Below the pieces are notes generated by a model. The model was not told the DNA's origin. It did no database searches and was given only the letters and a program-made list of their open reading frames with translations. A stretch of 64,000 nt of DNA from Beijerinckiaceae bacterium (lineage in GTDB: Bacteria > Pseudomonadota > Alphaproteobacteria > Rhizobiales > Beijerinckiaceae): the NCBI GenBank assembly GCA_027531565.1, contig JAPZSB010000005.1, positions 186,001 through 250,000 on the forward strand. Reading direction: 5' to 3'. Shown here one piece after another: positions 20,656 to 29,349 of this stretch (the first letter of the stretch is position 1; each line of letters starts with the position of its first letter). A program made the position numbers and the translations under genes.

Positions 20656-21399
20656 TCAGTCCCTGTGCTCGAAACGTGCGGCCAGTTCCGGCGCCAGCCC
20701 TGCCGCCGGCTTGGCCGGCGGGCGGCGAAACCCGCCGGTGCGGGCCTTCAGTGGCGCCAAGGCGGCCAGGGTCTCGGCCTGCCGGACGGCCGCCTGCACC
20801 TGATCGACCAGCGGCACGGGGATATGGGCGGCAACTTCCCGCGCCAGCCCGGCCAACGGCGCCCCGGCAAGGATGACCACATCCGCGCCCTGGGCCACCG
20901 CTTCGCCGGCCAGCGCGACCAGCGCCTCCTGTTTTTCCGCGGCAACATCGATGATGGAGGTGAAAGCCTCGCGGAGGCAGAAGATCCCCGCACAGCGCCC
21001 CATGAGCCCATGGCTCTCGACGCATTCCTCGTACCATGGCGCCATCTGGGCGGCGAAACTGACAATGCCGAATCTCTTGCCGAGCATGCAGGCGGTGAGC
21101 ATCGCCGCTTCCGACATGCCGATGACCGGCACATCGAACAATTCCCGCGCGCCGAAAAGGCCGGGATCGCCGAAGGCGGCGATGATCGCCGCATCATGCT
21201 GGCCCTGCCGTTCGGCCAGCATCTCGAGCGCGATGGCGCCCGCCACCTGCGCTTCCGCGCGGCTGGAAATGTAAGGGAAGCCGCGTGGGGCCGTCGCGGT
21301 CTGAAGCTGCGTTCCGGGCGAGAGAACGAGCCTCGCCGCGCCGGCCAGCCGCTCGGTCACCGCCTCGGTCATGTTGGGGTTGAGAAGCAGGATTTTCAT
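20656..21399 (-). CDS. Asp/Glu/hydantoin racemase family protein lacking both catalytic cysteines
   Basis: A 247-residue protein of the Asp/Glu racemase superfamily, closest to hydantoin/allantoin racemases: KILLLNPNMTEAVTERL at the N-terminus and FDVPVIGMSEAAMLTACMLG in the middle. The usual first catalytic cysteine (A-C-F-x-D-P-G) is alanine at residue 75 (IIAAFGDPGLF). The second (L-G-C-A-G) is glycine at residue 179 (VVILAGAPLAGLA). It therefore cannot use the two-cysteine racemisation mechanism known for the family. It may have another reaction or a binding role. The start overlaps the amidase stop (ATGA). Confidence 0.8.
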   Translation of the reverse strand: MKILLLNPNMTEAVTERLAGAARLVLSPGTQLQTATAPRGFPYISSRAEAQVAGAIALEMLAERQGQHDAAIIAAFGDPGLFGARELFDVPVIGMSEAAMLTACMLGKRFGIVSFAAQMAPWYEECVESHGLMGRCAGIFCLREAFTSIIDVAAEKQEALVALAGEAVAQGADVVILAGAPLAGLAREVAAHIPVPLVDQVQAAVRQAETLAALAPLKARTGGFRRPPAKPAAGLAPELAARFEHRD

Positions 21400-22781
21400 G
21401 GCAGGCCCGCCCAGAGCCCGGCCTCGGCGAGAATGCGCTCGGCTTCGGCGGCAAAGGCGAGCACGCGGTGATCTTCGCCCACAGCCCCCGCGATCTGCAG
21501 CCCGACAGGCAGGCCGTTACGCCCCCGGCCGCAGGGAATCGAGATGGCCGGGTTCTGGCCATGGTTGAAGAAGGGCGTGAACGCCGCATGGCCGCGCGCA
21601 TCGACTGGTTTGCCGCCGATTTCGGGCGGGCCCAGCTGGCTGTGCGGCCAGGCCACGCAGGGCGTGGTGGGGGAGAGCAGGAGGTCATGCTCGACGAAGA
21701 ACGCCCCGAGCGCGCGGCGGATCTGCTGGCTCGCCTCCAGCCCGAGCGCGACATCCGTGCCCTTCGCAGCAAAGCCCTGTTCGATCTGGATGGCGACATC
21801 CGGGTCGGTCAGTTCCGGCGCCCGGCGATAGGCCTCGCCATGCAAAGCCGCGAGGCCGGCAAACTGGATCGCGGCAAGGGAGGCACGTAGCGACGGCGCC
21901 GGCCAGCGAGGCGCCGCCACGGCAAGCTGCAAACCCGCATGCCGGAGGGCGGCGATGGCCCGCTCGCAGGCCTCCGCCACATCGGGGTCCACCGGCGCAT
22001 CGAGGCCGAGCGTCGGGTGCCAGGCAAGGCGGAGGCGCCCGACCGCGTCGTCGCGCGGCGGCTGGAGGATCCGGCTTTCCGGATCGCGGATATCCGGCCC
22101 GGCCATGACAGAGAAGAGCAGGGCGGCATCGGCGACATCCCGCGTGATCGGCGAAATGCAGGTGATCCACCAGAACGGCTCTGCAAAGCCGAACGGGTGC
22201 GGGATGGCGCCATAGCTCGGCTTGAAGCCGACAAGCCCGCAATGGGCAGGCGGCCGCCGGCTCGACCCGCCGCCATCGGTCCCGATCGACATCGGCACCG
22301 CGCCATCCGCCACGATGGCGACATTGCCGCCCGAGGAGCCCCCGGGCGTCAGGTCCGGATCCATCGGGTGATGCGTCACGCCATGGAGCGGGGAGCGCGT
22401 ATTGCCCTTGCAGGCGAATTCCGGGCAATGGCCGATGGCGACGACAACCGCACCGGCCTTCCGGACGCGCTCGACACAGAGCGCATCGCGCGGGGCGACA
22501 TGGTCGCGGAAGGCCATCGAACCTTGTGTGATCCGCCAGCCGCCGACCCAGATATTGTCCTTCACCACGATCGGCACGCCGGCCAGCGGCAGGGTTTCGC
22601 CTGCCGAAAGCCGCGCCGGGATCGCCGCGGCCTCGACTTCGGCCCGCGCGCCATCAATGACCGTGAGCGCATTGAGCCGGTCCTGGCTGGTCGAACAGGC
22701 GGCGACAGCCTCCCGCGCCAGTTTGACGGGGTCGAGCGAACCCCGCTGTACGGCGGCGGCAATATCACGTCCGGTCTTCAT
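21396..22781 (-). CDS. Amidase (amidase-signature family)
   Basis: A 461-residue amidase-signature enzyme. The Ser-cisSer-Lys triad is visible as K74 (VPIVVKDN), S149 (TPGGSSGGN) and S173 (GTDGGGSSRRPP). The start at 22781 is fixed by a four-base overlap with the stop of the upstream deacetylase gene; a longer frame to 22850 is not needed. In this operon it could hydrolyse the carbamoyl or amide product of ring opening, in the manner of HpxY/AtzE-type partners of HpxZ/AtzH proteins. Exact substrate unknown. Confidence 0.88.
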   Translation of the reverse strand: MKTGRDIAAAVQRGSLDPVKLAREAVAACSTSQDRLNALTVIDGARAEVEAAAIPARLSAGETLPLAGVPIVVKDNIWVGGWRITQGSMAFRDHVAPRDALCVERVRKAGAVVVAIGHCPEFACKGNTRSPLHGVTHHPMDPDLTPGGSSGGNVAIVADGAVPMSIGTDGGGSSRRPPAHCGLVGFKPSYGAIPHPFGFAEPFWWITCISPITRDVADAALLFSVMAGPDIRDPESRILQPPRDDAVGRLRLAWHPTLGLDAPVDPDVAEACERAIAALRHAGLQLAVAAPRWPAPSLRASLAAIQFAGLAALHGEAYRRAPELTDPDVAIQIEQGFAAKGTDVALGLEASQQIRRALGAFFVEHDLLLSPTTPCVAWPHSQLGPPEIGGKPVDARGHAAFTPFFNHGQNPAISIPCGRGRNGLPVGLQIAGAVGEDHRVLAFAAEAERILAEAGLWAGLP

Positions 22782-23743
22782 GGGCCGTCCTCGAAACCGG
22801 AAAGAGCCGGGCGCGGCGTCCAGGCGGGCAGGCCAAGCCCGGCCCGCCATGCCGTGGCGATCTCGTCACGCCGGGCGAACCAGACACCGGGCTTGCCGGC
22901 GATATGCGCCAGCAGGCGCTCCAGCCCGCCGATCCGGGCCGGGCGCCCGATGATCCGGAGATGAAGCCCGATCGAGAGCATGCGCGGCGCATCGGCGCCT
23001 TCCGCATACAGGCGGTCGAAGGCGGCGATGCAATAGGCCGCGAAATCGTCGGCCTGAACGAAGGCACCACCGGGCTGGAACCGCATGTCATTCGTGTCGA
23101 AAGCATAGGGCAGGATCACGAGATCGCGCCCGCCGATCTCCGCCATGTAGGGGCAATCATCGTTGTAGGCGTTGGAATCATACAGGAATCCGCCATGCTC
23201 GATCAGCAGGCGGCGGGTATTCGCCGAGGTGGCCGACCGCGTATGCCAGCCCCGGGGCGGGCTGCCCGCACTGGCCGATATCGCCGCGACCGTCCGGGCA
23301 ATGGCGCGGCGTTCCGTCGCCTCGTCCATATGGACATGGCGCTCCCAGCGCCAGCCATGGGCGGAAACCTCGTGCCCGTCGGCAATCGCCTCGGCGGCGA
23401 TCCACGGGGAATAGGCCAATGCCCGGCCGCAGGCATTGAGCGTGGCGCGCACGCCATGCGCCTTCATCGCCGCCCGGATCCGGGCCCAGCCCCGCCGCGT
23501 GCCGTATTCGTAATGGCTCTCCATGCAGAGGTCGCGCACGCCTTCCGTGCGCTCATGCGCCTCGTAGATCGCCTCGTTGGCCTCGTCCCCGGCGGAGATC
23601 GCCAGTTCTGCGCCTTCCTCGACATTGACGACCACGGAAACCGCGAGTTGCGCGCCGCTGGGCCAGCGGATCTCCGGTTCACCAAGCCGGTAGCCCGCAA
23701 AGTCGCGGTCGGTCGGCGCAAGCCAGGGCAAGGAAGGCGCCAT
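22778..23743 (-). CDS. Polysaccharide-deacetylase-family protein, PuuE (allantoinase)-like
   Basis: A 321-residue NodB-fold protein. Features include AVSVVVNVEEGAE, the ESHYEYGTRRGWARI segment shared with cofactor-independent allantoinase PuuE, GHEVSAHGWRWERH and GWHTRSATSANTRRLL. PuuE-type enzymes open the allantoin hydantoin ring. Given the operon, a similar amide-ring substrate is likely. The start lies three bases after the stop of the permease gene, and its stop overlaps the amidase start. Confidence 0.82.
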   Translation of the reverse strand: MAPSLPWLAPTDRDFAGYRLGEPEIRWPSGAQLAVSVVVNVEEGAELAISAGDEANEAIYEAHERTEGVRDLCMESHYEYGTRRGWARIRAAMKAHGVRATLNACGRALAYSPWIAAEAIADGHEVSAHGWRWERHVHMDEATERRAIARTVAAISASAGSPPRGWHTRSATSANTRRLLIEHGGFLYDSNAYNDDCPYMAEIGGRDLVILPYAFDTNDMRFQPGGAFVQADDFAAYCIAAFDRLYAEGADAPRMLSIGLHLRIIGRPARIGGLERLLAHIAGKPGVWFARRDEIATAWRAGLGLPAWTPRPALSGFEDGP

Positions 23744-23746
23744 CGA

Positions 23747-24547
23747 TCAGAAATCCGCGAGCCGCTTCAGCCCGACCAGACGGTCGCCGATGATCATGGC
23801 CAGGACGGCCAGCAGGATGAGCAGGGTCGAGACGGCGGCAATCATCGGATCGGGGCGTTCCTCCACCAGCTGCAGCATCTGGATTGGCAGGGTTTTTGTC
23901 CAGGCATCTGTAAAGAAGATCGAGATCGGATAATTGTCCATAGAGGCGAGGAAGGCGAACATGCCGGATGTGAGGAACGCCGGTGCGAGCGCTGGCACCA
24001 GCACCTTCCGGATCGCCTGCAGGTAGGAACAGCCGAGCGTGCGCGCGGCCTCGATGAGCGTGAAGTCGAACAGGCTCAACGCGGCCAGCACGGTGCGCAC
24101 CACATAGGGCATGGTGATGACGACATGCGCCACCAGCAGGCTGGTCCAGGTATCGCGCAGGCCGAAGGCGCGGAAGCCCTGCAGCATGGCAATCCCGACG
24201 ACGAGGCCCGGCAGCATCAGCGGCGAGATCAGGAAGGTGGTGATTGCCTCGCGCCCGGGAAACATGCCGCGAACCAGCGCAATCGCGCAGAGGGTGCCAA
24301 GGATCAGCGCCAGCAGGGTCGAGAGGGCCGCGATCTGCACCGATGTCCAGAGCGAGGCGGCGAGGCCGCGCGTGGCGGGCAGGCGTTCGTACCAGCGAAA
24401 CGACCAGCCCGGTGGAGGCAGCGAGAACACGGTGGAATCGCCGAAGGACACGGCCACCGTGATAACAAGCGGCGCCATGAGGAAGATCACCGCCAGGCTG
24501 GCGATCGTCCAGATCAGCACAGTGGCAAGCTTCTCGACCGCCGTCAT
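23747..24547 (-). CDS. ABC transporter permease, PotC type
   Basis: A 266-residue inner-membrane permease with six predicted spans and the EAA loop LIEAARTLGCSYLQAIRKV, typical of the second permease of spermidine/putrescine-type (PotABCD-like) importers. The start overlaps the stop of the first permease by four bases. The importer is encoded in one operon with ring-opening hydrolases, so the cargo is more likely a heterocycle, ureide or hydantoin than a polyamine. Confidence 0.9.
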   Translation of the reverse strand: MTAVEKLATVLIWTIASLAVIFLMAPLVITVAVSFGDSTVFSLPPPGWSFRWYERLPATRGLAASLWTSVQIAALSTLLALILGTLCAIALVRGMFPGREAITTFLISPLMLPGLVVGIAMLQGFRAFGLRDTWTSLLVAHVVITMPYVVRTVLAALSLFDFTLIEAARTLGCSYLQAIRKVLVPALAPAFLTSGMFAFLASMDNYPISIFFTDAWTKTLPIQMLQLVEERPDPMIAAVSTLLILLAVLAMIIGDRLVGLKRLADF

Positions 24548-25380
24548 GCCGCCCTCCCGATCCGGCGCGAGAGGATCGTCGAGCCAACCACGATGGAAAC
24601 CGCCAGCACCAGCAGCACCACGGCCGTGGCCGAACCCAGCGCCTCGTTGCGCATCAGCAGGAAAGAACGGCCGGTCAGCGTCGCCAATGTCTGGAACCGG
24701 TCCCCCATCAACAGGCTGGGAATGACGAACATCGAGACTGAGAGCGAGAAGACGAAAGCCATGCCGCTGATCAGCCCGGGCATGGTCAGCGGCAGGATGA
24801 TCTTGCGGAAGCGGTAGAACGGACTCGCTCCGAGTGTCGCGCCGGCTTCGGACAGGCGCGGATCGATGAGCTTCACCACCGAATAGATCGGCAGGATCAT
24901 GAAGGGCAGGAAGACATTGGCTGCCCCGATCACAAGGCCGGGCTCGGTGAAGAGGAGCCGCTGCGGCTCGTCCCAGATGCCGGTGGCCACCAGCAGCTGG
25001 GCAATGGCGCCATCGCGCCGCAGCACGATCTGCCACGCGAAGGCCTTGACGACGACGCCCACGGACAGCGGCAGGATGATCGCCGTCAGCAGCATGACCT
25101 GTGCCAGCCCCCGCGCGCGGGCCAGGGCCAGCGCCACCGGATAGCCGATGACGAGTGAGACCAGCGTGACCAGCAGGGCGATCCGCAACGTGTTGCCGAT
25201 CACGCGCCAATTGTAGTCGTCGGCGAAGAAATTCGCGAAGAGCGACAGGGTGGGTCCATTCGGGCCGATCACGCTGCGACCCAGAAGATAGACCAGCGGC
25301 ATCGCATAGAAGAATGCGAGATAGACCAAAGCCGGCGCGGCCAGCCAGATCATCCGGTCGCGGGGCAGCAGGCGTATCAT
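24544..25380 (-). CDS. ABC transporter permease, PotB type
   Basis: A 278-residue permease with N-terminal membrane segment MIWLAAPALVYLAFFYAMP, further spans, and the EAA loop RLSEAGATLGASPFYRFRKI. It partners the PotC-type permease encoded next. Its start overlaps the ATPase stop (ATGA). Confidence 0.9.
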   Translation of the reverse strand: MIRLLPRDRMIWLAAPALVYLAFFYAMPLVYLLGRSVIGPNGPTLSLFANFFADDYNWRVIGNTLRIALLVTLVSLVIGYPVALALARARGLAQVMLLTAIILPLSVGVVVKAFAWQIVLRRDGAIAQLLVATGIWDEPQRLLFTEPGLVIGAANVFLPFMILPIYSVVKLIDPRLSEAGATLGASPFYRFRKIILPLTMPGLISGMAFVFSLSVSMFVIPSLLMGDRFQTLATLTGRSFLLMRNEALGSATAVVLLVLAVSIVVGSTILSRRIGRAA

Positions 25381-26453
25381 GCGGCTGCCAGCGGGTAGGC
25401 GATCGTATCCTCGACCGCGAAGGAGATCGTGACCGGCGATCCCGCCGCCAGCCCGGCAGGCAGGGCGCCGGAGGTTTCGATCATTACCGGGCGATCATCC
25501 GGGCTGGCAAAATGCGCCTGGATCCGCGCGCCCTGGAACACGATATCCGCCAGAACCGGCGCGACGACATTCTCACCGCCCGCCGGGCCGAAGCGGATCC
25601 GCTCGGGCCGGATGCCCAGCAGGACCGGGCTCCCCACCTCGAACCGGCCCCGGCTGCGCAGGCGCCCGAGCGGCGTTTCGACCATGATTGTTCCCGCAGG
25701 GTCATACTCCGTGACCGTCCCGGCAATCCGCGTCGAGAGTCCGACAAATTCCAGCGCGAACGGCGTCGCCGGCCGGGCATAGATTGCCTCCGGCGTATCG
25801 AGCTGTTCGATCCGGCCGCGATTCATCACCGCGATCCGGTCCGACATGATCAGCGCCTCGTCCTGATCATGCGTCACGAAAATCGACGTGGTGCCCAGTT
25901 CGCGCAACAGCCGGCGAAGGTCGATCTGCATCGTCTCGCGCAGCTTCCGGTCGAGCGCCGAGAACGGTTCGTCGAGAAGCAGCAGCTTCGGCTTCGTGGC
26001 CAATGCGCGCGCCACCGCGACCCGCTGCTGCTGCCCGCCGGACAGCGCCTTCACCGAGCGGTCAGCAAAGGCGGTCATGTGGATGAGGGCAAGGAAGCGC
26101 TCGACCGTGGCGGAAATCTCCGCTGCCGGCGCGCCCTTGGCCCGAAGGCCGAACGCGATGTTTTCCGCTACCGTCAGATGCGGGAAGAGGGCGTAATTCT
26201 GGAACACCACGCCGACATCGCGCCGATGCGGGGGCAGGCGAGAGATGTCCTGCCCGTCGAGGGTCACGCTGCCGCCATCGGCCGAGGCAAGCCCGGCAAT
26301 GATCCGCAGGAGCGTGGTCTTCCCGCAGCCGGAGGGTCCGAGCAGCGAGATGAACTCGCCGCGCGTCACCGCGAGATCGACCCCGTCCAGAACAGGGCCG
26401 GCACCGAAATCCTTGCTCGCCTTCCGGATGTCGAGAAACGGGGCCGGGTTCAT
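25377..26453 (-). CDS. ABC transporter ATP-binding protein, PotA type
   Basis: A 358-residue ATPase: Walker A GPSGCGKTT, Q-loop VFQNYALFPHLTVAEN, signature LSGGQQQRVAVARAL, Walker B LLLLDEPFSALD, H-loop VTHDQDEAL, and a C-terminal TOBE domain with GIRPERIRFG. It follows the binding-protein gene by 45 bases. No hairpin is seen in this gap, unlike those after four other binding-protein genes in the window. Confidence 0.92.
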   Translation of the reverse strand: MNPAPFLDIRKASKDFGAGPVLDGVDLAVTRGEFISLLGPSGCGKTTLLRIIAGLASADGGSVTLDGQDISRLPPHRRDVGVVFQNYALFPHLTVAENIAFGLRAKGAPAAEISATVERFLALIHMTAFADRSVKALSGGQQQRVAVARALATKPKLLLLDEPFSALDRKLRETMQIDLRRLLRELGTTSIFVTHDQDEALIMSDRIAVMNRGRIEQLDTPEAIYARPATPFALEFVGLSTRIAGTVTEYDPAGTIMVETPLGRLRSRGRFEVGSPVLLGIRPERIRFGPAGGENVVAPVLADIVFQGARIQAHFASPDDRPVMIETSGALPAGLAAGSPVTISFAVEDTIAYPLAAA

Positions 26454-26498
26454 GCTCAGACCTGCAGGAGGGGGCGGGGAAGGGCGAAAGGGACGGCT

Positions 26499-27566
26499 TC
26501 AGCTCGCCATCTCGCGATCCCAGCGCTTCACCCATTCGTTCCGGTTCTCGGCCACGAAAGCCCAGTCGATCGTATGGATCTTCGCGTCGGTCGGCATGCC
26601 CGGCGGAACCGGCGCGTCGACGTTGGTGGGCAGGGCAAAGGTCGGCGGGGCGATCTTCGACTGCACTTCGGCTCCGAGCAGCTCGTTGATGTAGGCGAAG
26701 GCGAGATCCATGTTCGGCCCGCCCTTGACGACGGCGATGCCCGAGGGAACCGGGAAGATGCCTTCCTTCGGCGCGGCCATCGAGACCGGCGCCCCGTCGA
26801 GCCGGCGCTGCATGCCGAACGAGGAGAGGGCACCGAGGATCATGTGGGCCTCGCCCTGTTCCAGCAGCGAAAAGGCCTGCGGCATCTGGCTGTAGACCGT
26901 CAGCAGGTTCGGCTTCAGCTTCTTGAGTTCGCGGAAGGCGGCATCGATGTCCTTGTAGGCCTCGGCCATCGGCTTGCCCGTAGCGAGATGCGCGAACATG
27001 AAGAGGTTCGGCAGCCCCTCCGTGTTCTGCAGCGAGGGCACGATGATCCGCCCCTTGAATTTCGGATCGAGCGCCTCCGCCCAGGAGGCCGGCGGCGTCT
27101 TCAGCACGTTGGTGTTGTAGGCGACGCCCTGCCACGGCTGGAGATAGTTCGCCCACATCCCGTCCATATGCACCGTGCCGGGCTTGAGCTTCGCCATGTT
27201 CGGCACCTTGGCCGGGGTGATCGGCTCGAGCAGGCCTTCCTTGACGGCAAGGATCATCACCGGGTCGTCCATCTGCACGATGGAGAGATAGGGCTTGTCC
27301 TTGTTCTTCTGCATCTTCTCGAGGTTCACAAGGCTGCGCGTGCCCTCGAAGGTGATCCTCGCGTTGTACTTCTTCTCGAAGGCCGGCATCACATGGGTTT
27401 CGACCCACGGCTTGTGGCTGGCCGCGCCGCCGATGACGATCTCCCGTGCCTGCGCCCGAAGAATGCCCGGCATGGCGATCAAAGCGCCCGCGGCGGTTCC
27501 GGTCTGGAGAAGGCTCCGGCGTGTAAGGGTCAACCCGGCACTGTCGGTCGTCACATTCTTGCTCAT
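26499..27566 (-). CDS. ABC transporter substrate-binding protein, PotD/spermidine-putrescine type
   Basis: A 355-residue periplasmic protein with a Tat-type signal (TRRSLLQTGTAAGALIAMPG, cleavage near RAQA) and family features such as WQGVAYNTNVL, SWAEALDPKFKGRI, and LGALSSFGM near the ligand cleft. The start at 27566 has AGGAG eight bases upstream. It is the first gene of the operon reaching to 19222, so its ligand is probably the compound opened by the downstream hydrolases. Confidence 0.88.
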   Translation of the reverse strand: MSKNVTTDSAGLTLTRRSLLQTGTAAGALIAMPGILRAQAREIVIGGAASHKPWVETHVMPAFEKKYNARITFEGTRSLVNLEKMQKNKDKPYLSIVQMDDPVMILAVKEGLLEPITPAKVPNMAKLKPGTVHMDGMWANYLQPWQGVAYNTNVLKTPPASWAEALDPKFKGRIIVPSLQNTEGLPNLFMFAHLATGKPMAEAYKDIDAAFRELKKLKPNLLTVYSQMPQAFSLLEQGEAHMILGALSSFGMQRRLDGAPVSMAAPKEGIFPVPSGIAVVKGGPNMDLAFAYINELLGAEVQSKIAPPTFALPTNVDAPVPPGMPTDAKIHTIDWAFVAENRNEWVKRWDREMAS

Positions 27567-27687
27567 GTTCGGCTCTCCTGCTGCAGGTCCGGTTCGCAAG
27601 CGCGATCCGGCTTCTGCCGAAGGACTTAGCAAGGGACATGCCGGGCAATTCTGTATGCGGTTCGGGGCGGGATGCGGAGATTTGCCT

Positions 27688-27716
27688 AAAAAACAGGCAG
27701 GATGCCTCCATCCGGC
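27688..27716 (-). terminator. Rho-independent terminator of the polytopic membrane protein gene
   Basis: Read on the minus strand, an eight-base stem (GCCGGATG with CATCCTGC, one mismatch, loop GAGG, 27697-27716) is followed by CTG and six T residues (27688-27693). It closes the gene ending at 27768 and lies upstream of the promoter region of the PotD-type operon. Confidence 0.8.
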
Positions 27717-27767
27717 AGGAGCGCCTCAAGCTGCGTCGATTCCGGAGACCGGCATGTGCCGGGTCTG

Positions 27768-29153
27768 TCAGCCCTCGGCGTGGCTGCCCGGAGCGTCCTG
27801 CGGGTCCCTGCGCAGGCGCAACCCGGTCATCTCGGCACCGGAGAGCAGCACAAGCAGCAGCGGCAGCCAGGCGACCCTTCCCTGATAGCGGTGGTTGGGG
27901 TTCGAAAAGGCGCCACAGACAATGGCATTGCCGGCCAGGGCGAGGAAAACGAACAGCGCCGCCATGGCGGGCCAGCGGCTGCCTGAAAGCCACCGGCTGA
28001 TGGCGAAGAACAGCATGGCAAGAAGCGCGGTCCAGTAGAGGATCGTGTCGCGCGCGGCATAGCCCTGGAAGTCAATCGCATGTTGCTGGTGCGCGCCGAG
28101 GAAATCATCCACGAAGTCGAGATAGAGACGCCGGATCGACTTCTCGAGATGCCAGTGCATGGGCCGGATGCCATCGCCCGTTTCAACCAGCCCGAACTGA
28201 ACCACGGCCGCCTTGCCCAGGCGCAGGAAGGTCTCGCCCGGGTAACGGTTCAGGATTTCCCGGACAATGACCTTGGCTTCCTGCTTGTGCGGATCGCTCC
28301 GCCAGCCGCCCAGTTCATGGAACGGCCCGAACGTGTTCCAGAGATAGGCATTCGCGGTCGTCGGCATCCGGGTCCGGTAGGGGCAGAGCGGCGAGGCCTT
28401 CTCATTGCCGGGACAGACATCGTCGAGATAGCGCTGGACGAGGCCCGTTTCGACGAAGAGCGCGAGGCGCAGATTCGCCGGGTCCCGGAACAGGAAAACG
28501 CGGCCGGTTGCGGCATAGTTCGCGCTGACGGCGATGACGATGGAAAGGGCGATCGTTGCGGCCAGGTCTCCCAGCCGGAAAGGGAGGGGGCTTCGCATCC
28601 GGCGCAGGACAAGCCAGGCCAGCGCGCCCGTCACCAGCAGCCCGCAAACGACAGCGAGGTGGCTGAGATGGAAGGAGATTCCGACAGCCGTCAGCCCGAT
28701 CAGCACCCATCTCTGGAAAGGCGGCAATCTCTGCCCGCACAGCAGCGCGACCGCTGCCAGAAGGACCGCGCCCGTAACGGAATCCGCCATGATCTGGCTG
28801 ACATACCACGCCCAGCCGGTGACGGCGGCCAGCAGTCCCGCGCCGAACAGGAAGAGCCAGGGTGAAAGTCGCGGGACGAAGCTGCGCGCCGAGAGCCACA
28901 CCATCGTGGCGACCATCAGCGCCTGCAGGACAAGAGGTGCCCAAAGGCTGCCGGAAAACCGGGCAAACCACTGGAACCAGCCATAGGGCGCGGTCCGGAA
29001 GACCGGCAGGCGGCCTGTGAAGGGCATTTCGAGATAGTCGACGCTGTCATAGTAGAAGAGCGGAGCGCCGTTCCAGAGTGCCGGCCAGAGCAACAGCGCC
29101 GCTAACGCTGCAAGGATGAAACCGGTCGTCGCGTTGGCCTTCAGGGCGCTCAT
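27768..29153 (-). CDS. Polytopic membrane protein, possibly a glycosyltransferase-like enzyme
   Basis: A 461-residue protein with about ten hydrophobic segments. A first periplasmic loop with FYYDSVDYLEMP and later loops with HWHLEKSIRRLYLDF recall GT-C type membrane glycosyltransferases (acidic residues in the first loop), but I do not recognise a named family. The start at 29153 (MSALKANATTGF) is preferred to the in-frame codon at 29255, which lies at the predicted -35 element. The gene ends at a strong terminator and stands alone. Its neighbour downstream of a 196-base gap (29350-30648) is a secreted GH5 enzyme in the same direction. Confidence 0.65.
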   Translation of the reverse strand: MSALKANATTGFILAALAALLLWPALWNGAPLFYYDSVDYLEMPFTGRLPVFRTAPYGWFQWFARFSGSLWAPLVLQALMVATMVWLSARSFVPRLSPWLFLFGAGLLAAVTGWAWYVSQIMADSVTGAVLLAAVALLCGQRLPPFQRWVLIGLTAVGISFHLSHLAVVCGLLVTGALAWLVLRRMRSPLPFRLGDLAATIALSIVIAVSANYAATGRVFLFRDPANLRLALFVETGLVQRYLDDVCPGNEKASPLCPYRTRMPTTANAYLWNTFGPFHELGGWRSDPHKQEAKVIVREILNRYPGETFLRLGKAAVVQFGLVETGDGIRPMHWHLEKSIRRLYLDFVDDFLGAHQQHAIDFQGYAARDTILYWTALLAMLFFAISRWLSGSRWPAMAALFVFLALAGNAIVCGAFSNPNHRYQGRVAWLPLLLVLLSGAEMTGLRLRRDPQDAPGSHAEG

Positions 29154-29226
29154 CGTGTTCTTGTTCCGGGCGCGTTCCCGTTTGGAGGAGCTGGGTCGCG
29201 CAGGCGGAACCGGCCGACGGGGCAAG

Positions 29227-29255
29227 TAACAGCGTGCTACCCTTGAGAAAGTCAA
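29227..29255 (-). promoter_or_regulatory. Possible sigma70-type promoter of the polytopic membrane protein gene
   Basis: On the minus strand TTGACT (29250-29255) is followed after 17 bases by CTGTTA (29227-29232), about 75 bases before the ATG. The -35 element is good and the -10 is weak. Confidence 0.3.
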
Positions 29256-29349
29256 GCATTGTCACGGCCAAAACAGCCCCGGAACGCCTCTCCGGTGGCA
29301 AAACCGCGTAAAGATACGTGATTTTCTGTGCTTTTTGCCGGCGCTCCCT

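Noticed and set aside
22904-24817. Long plus-strand open frame opposite the deacetylase and permease genes
   Set aside because: It spans three coupled minus-strand genes and has the low-complexity charged composition of an antisense shadow.
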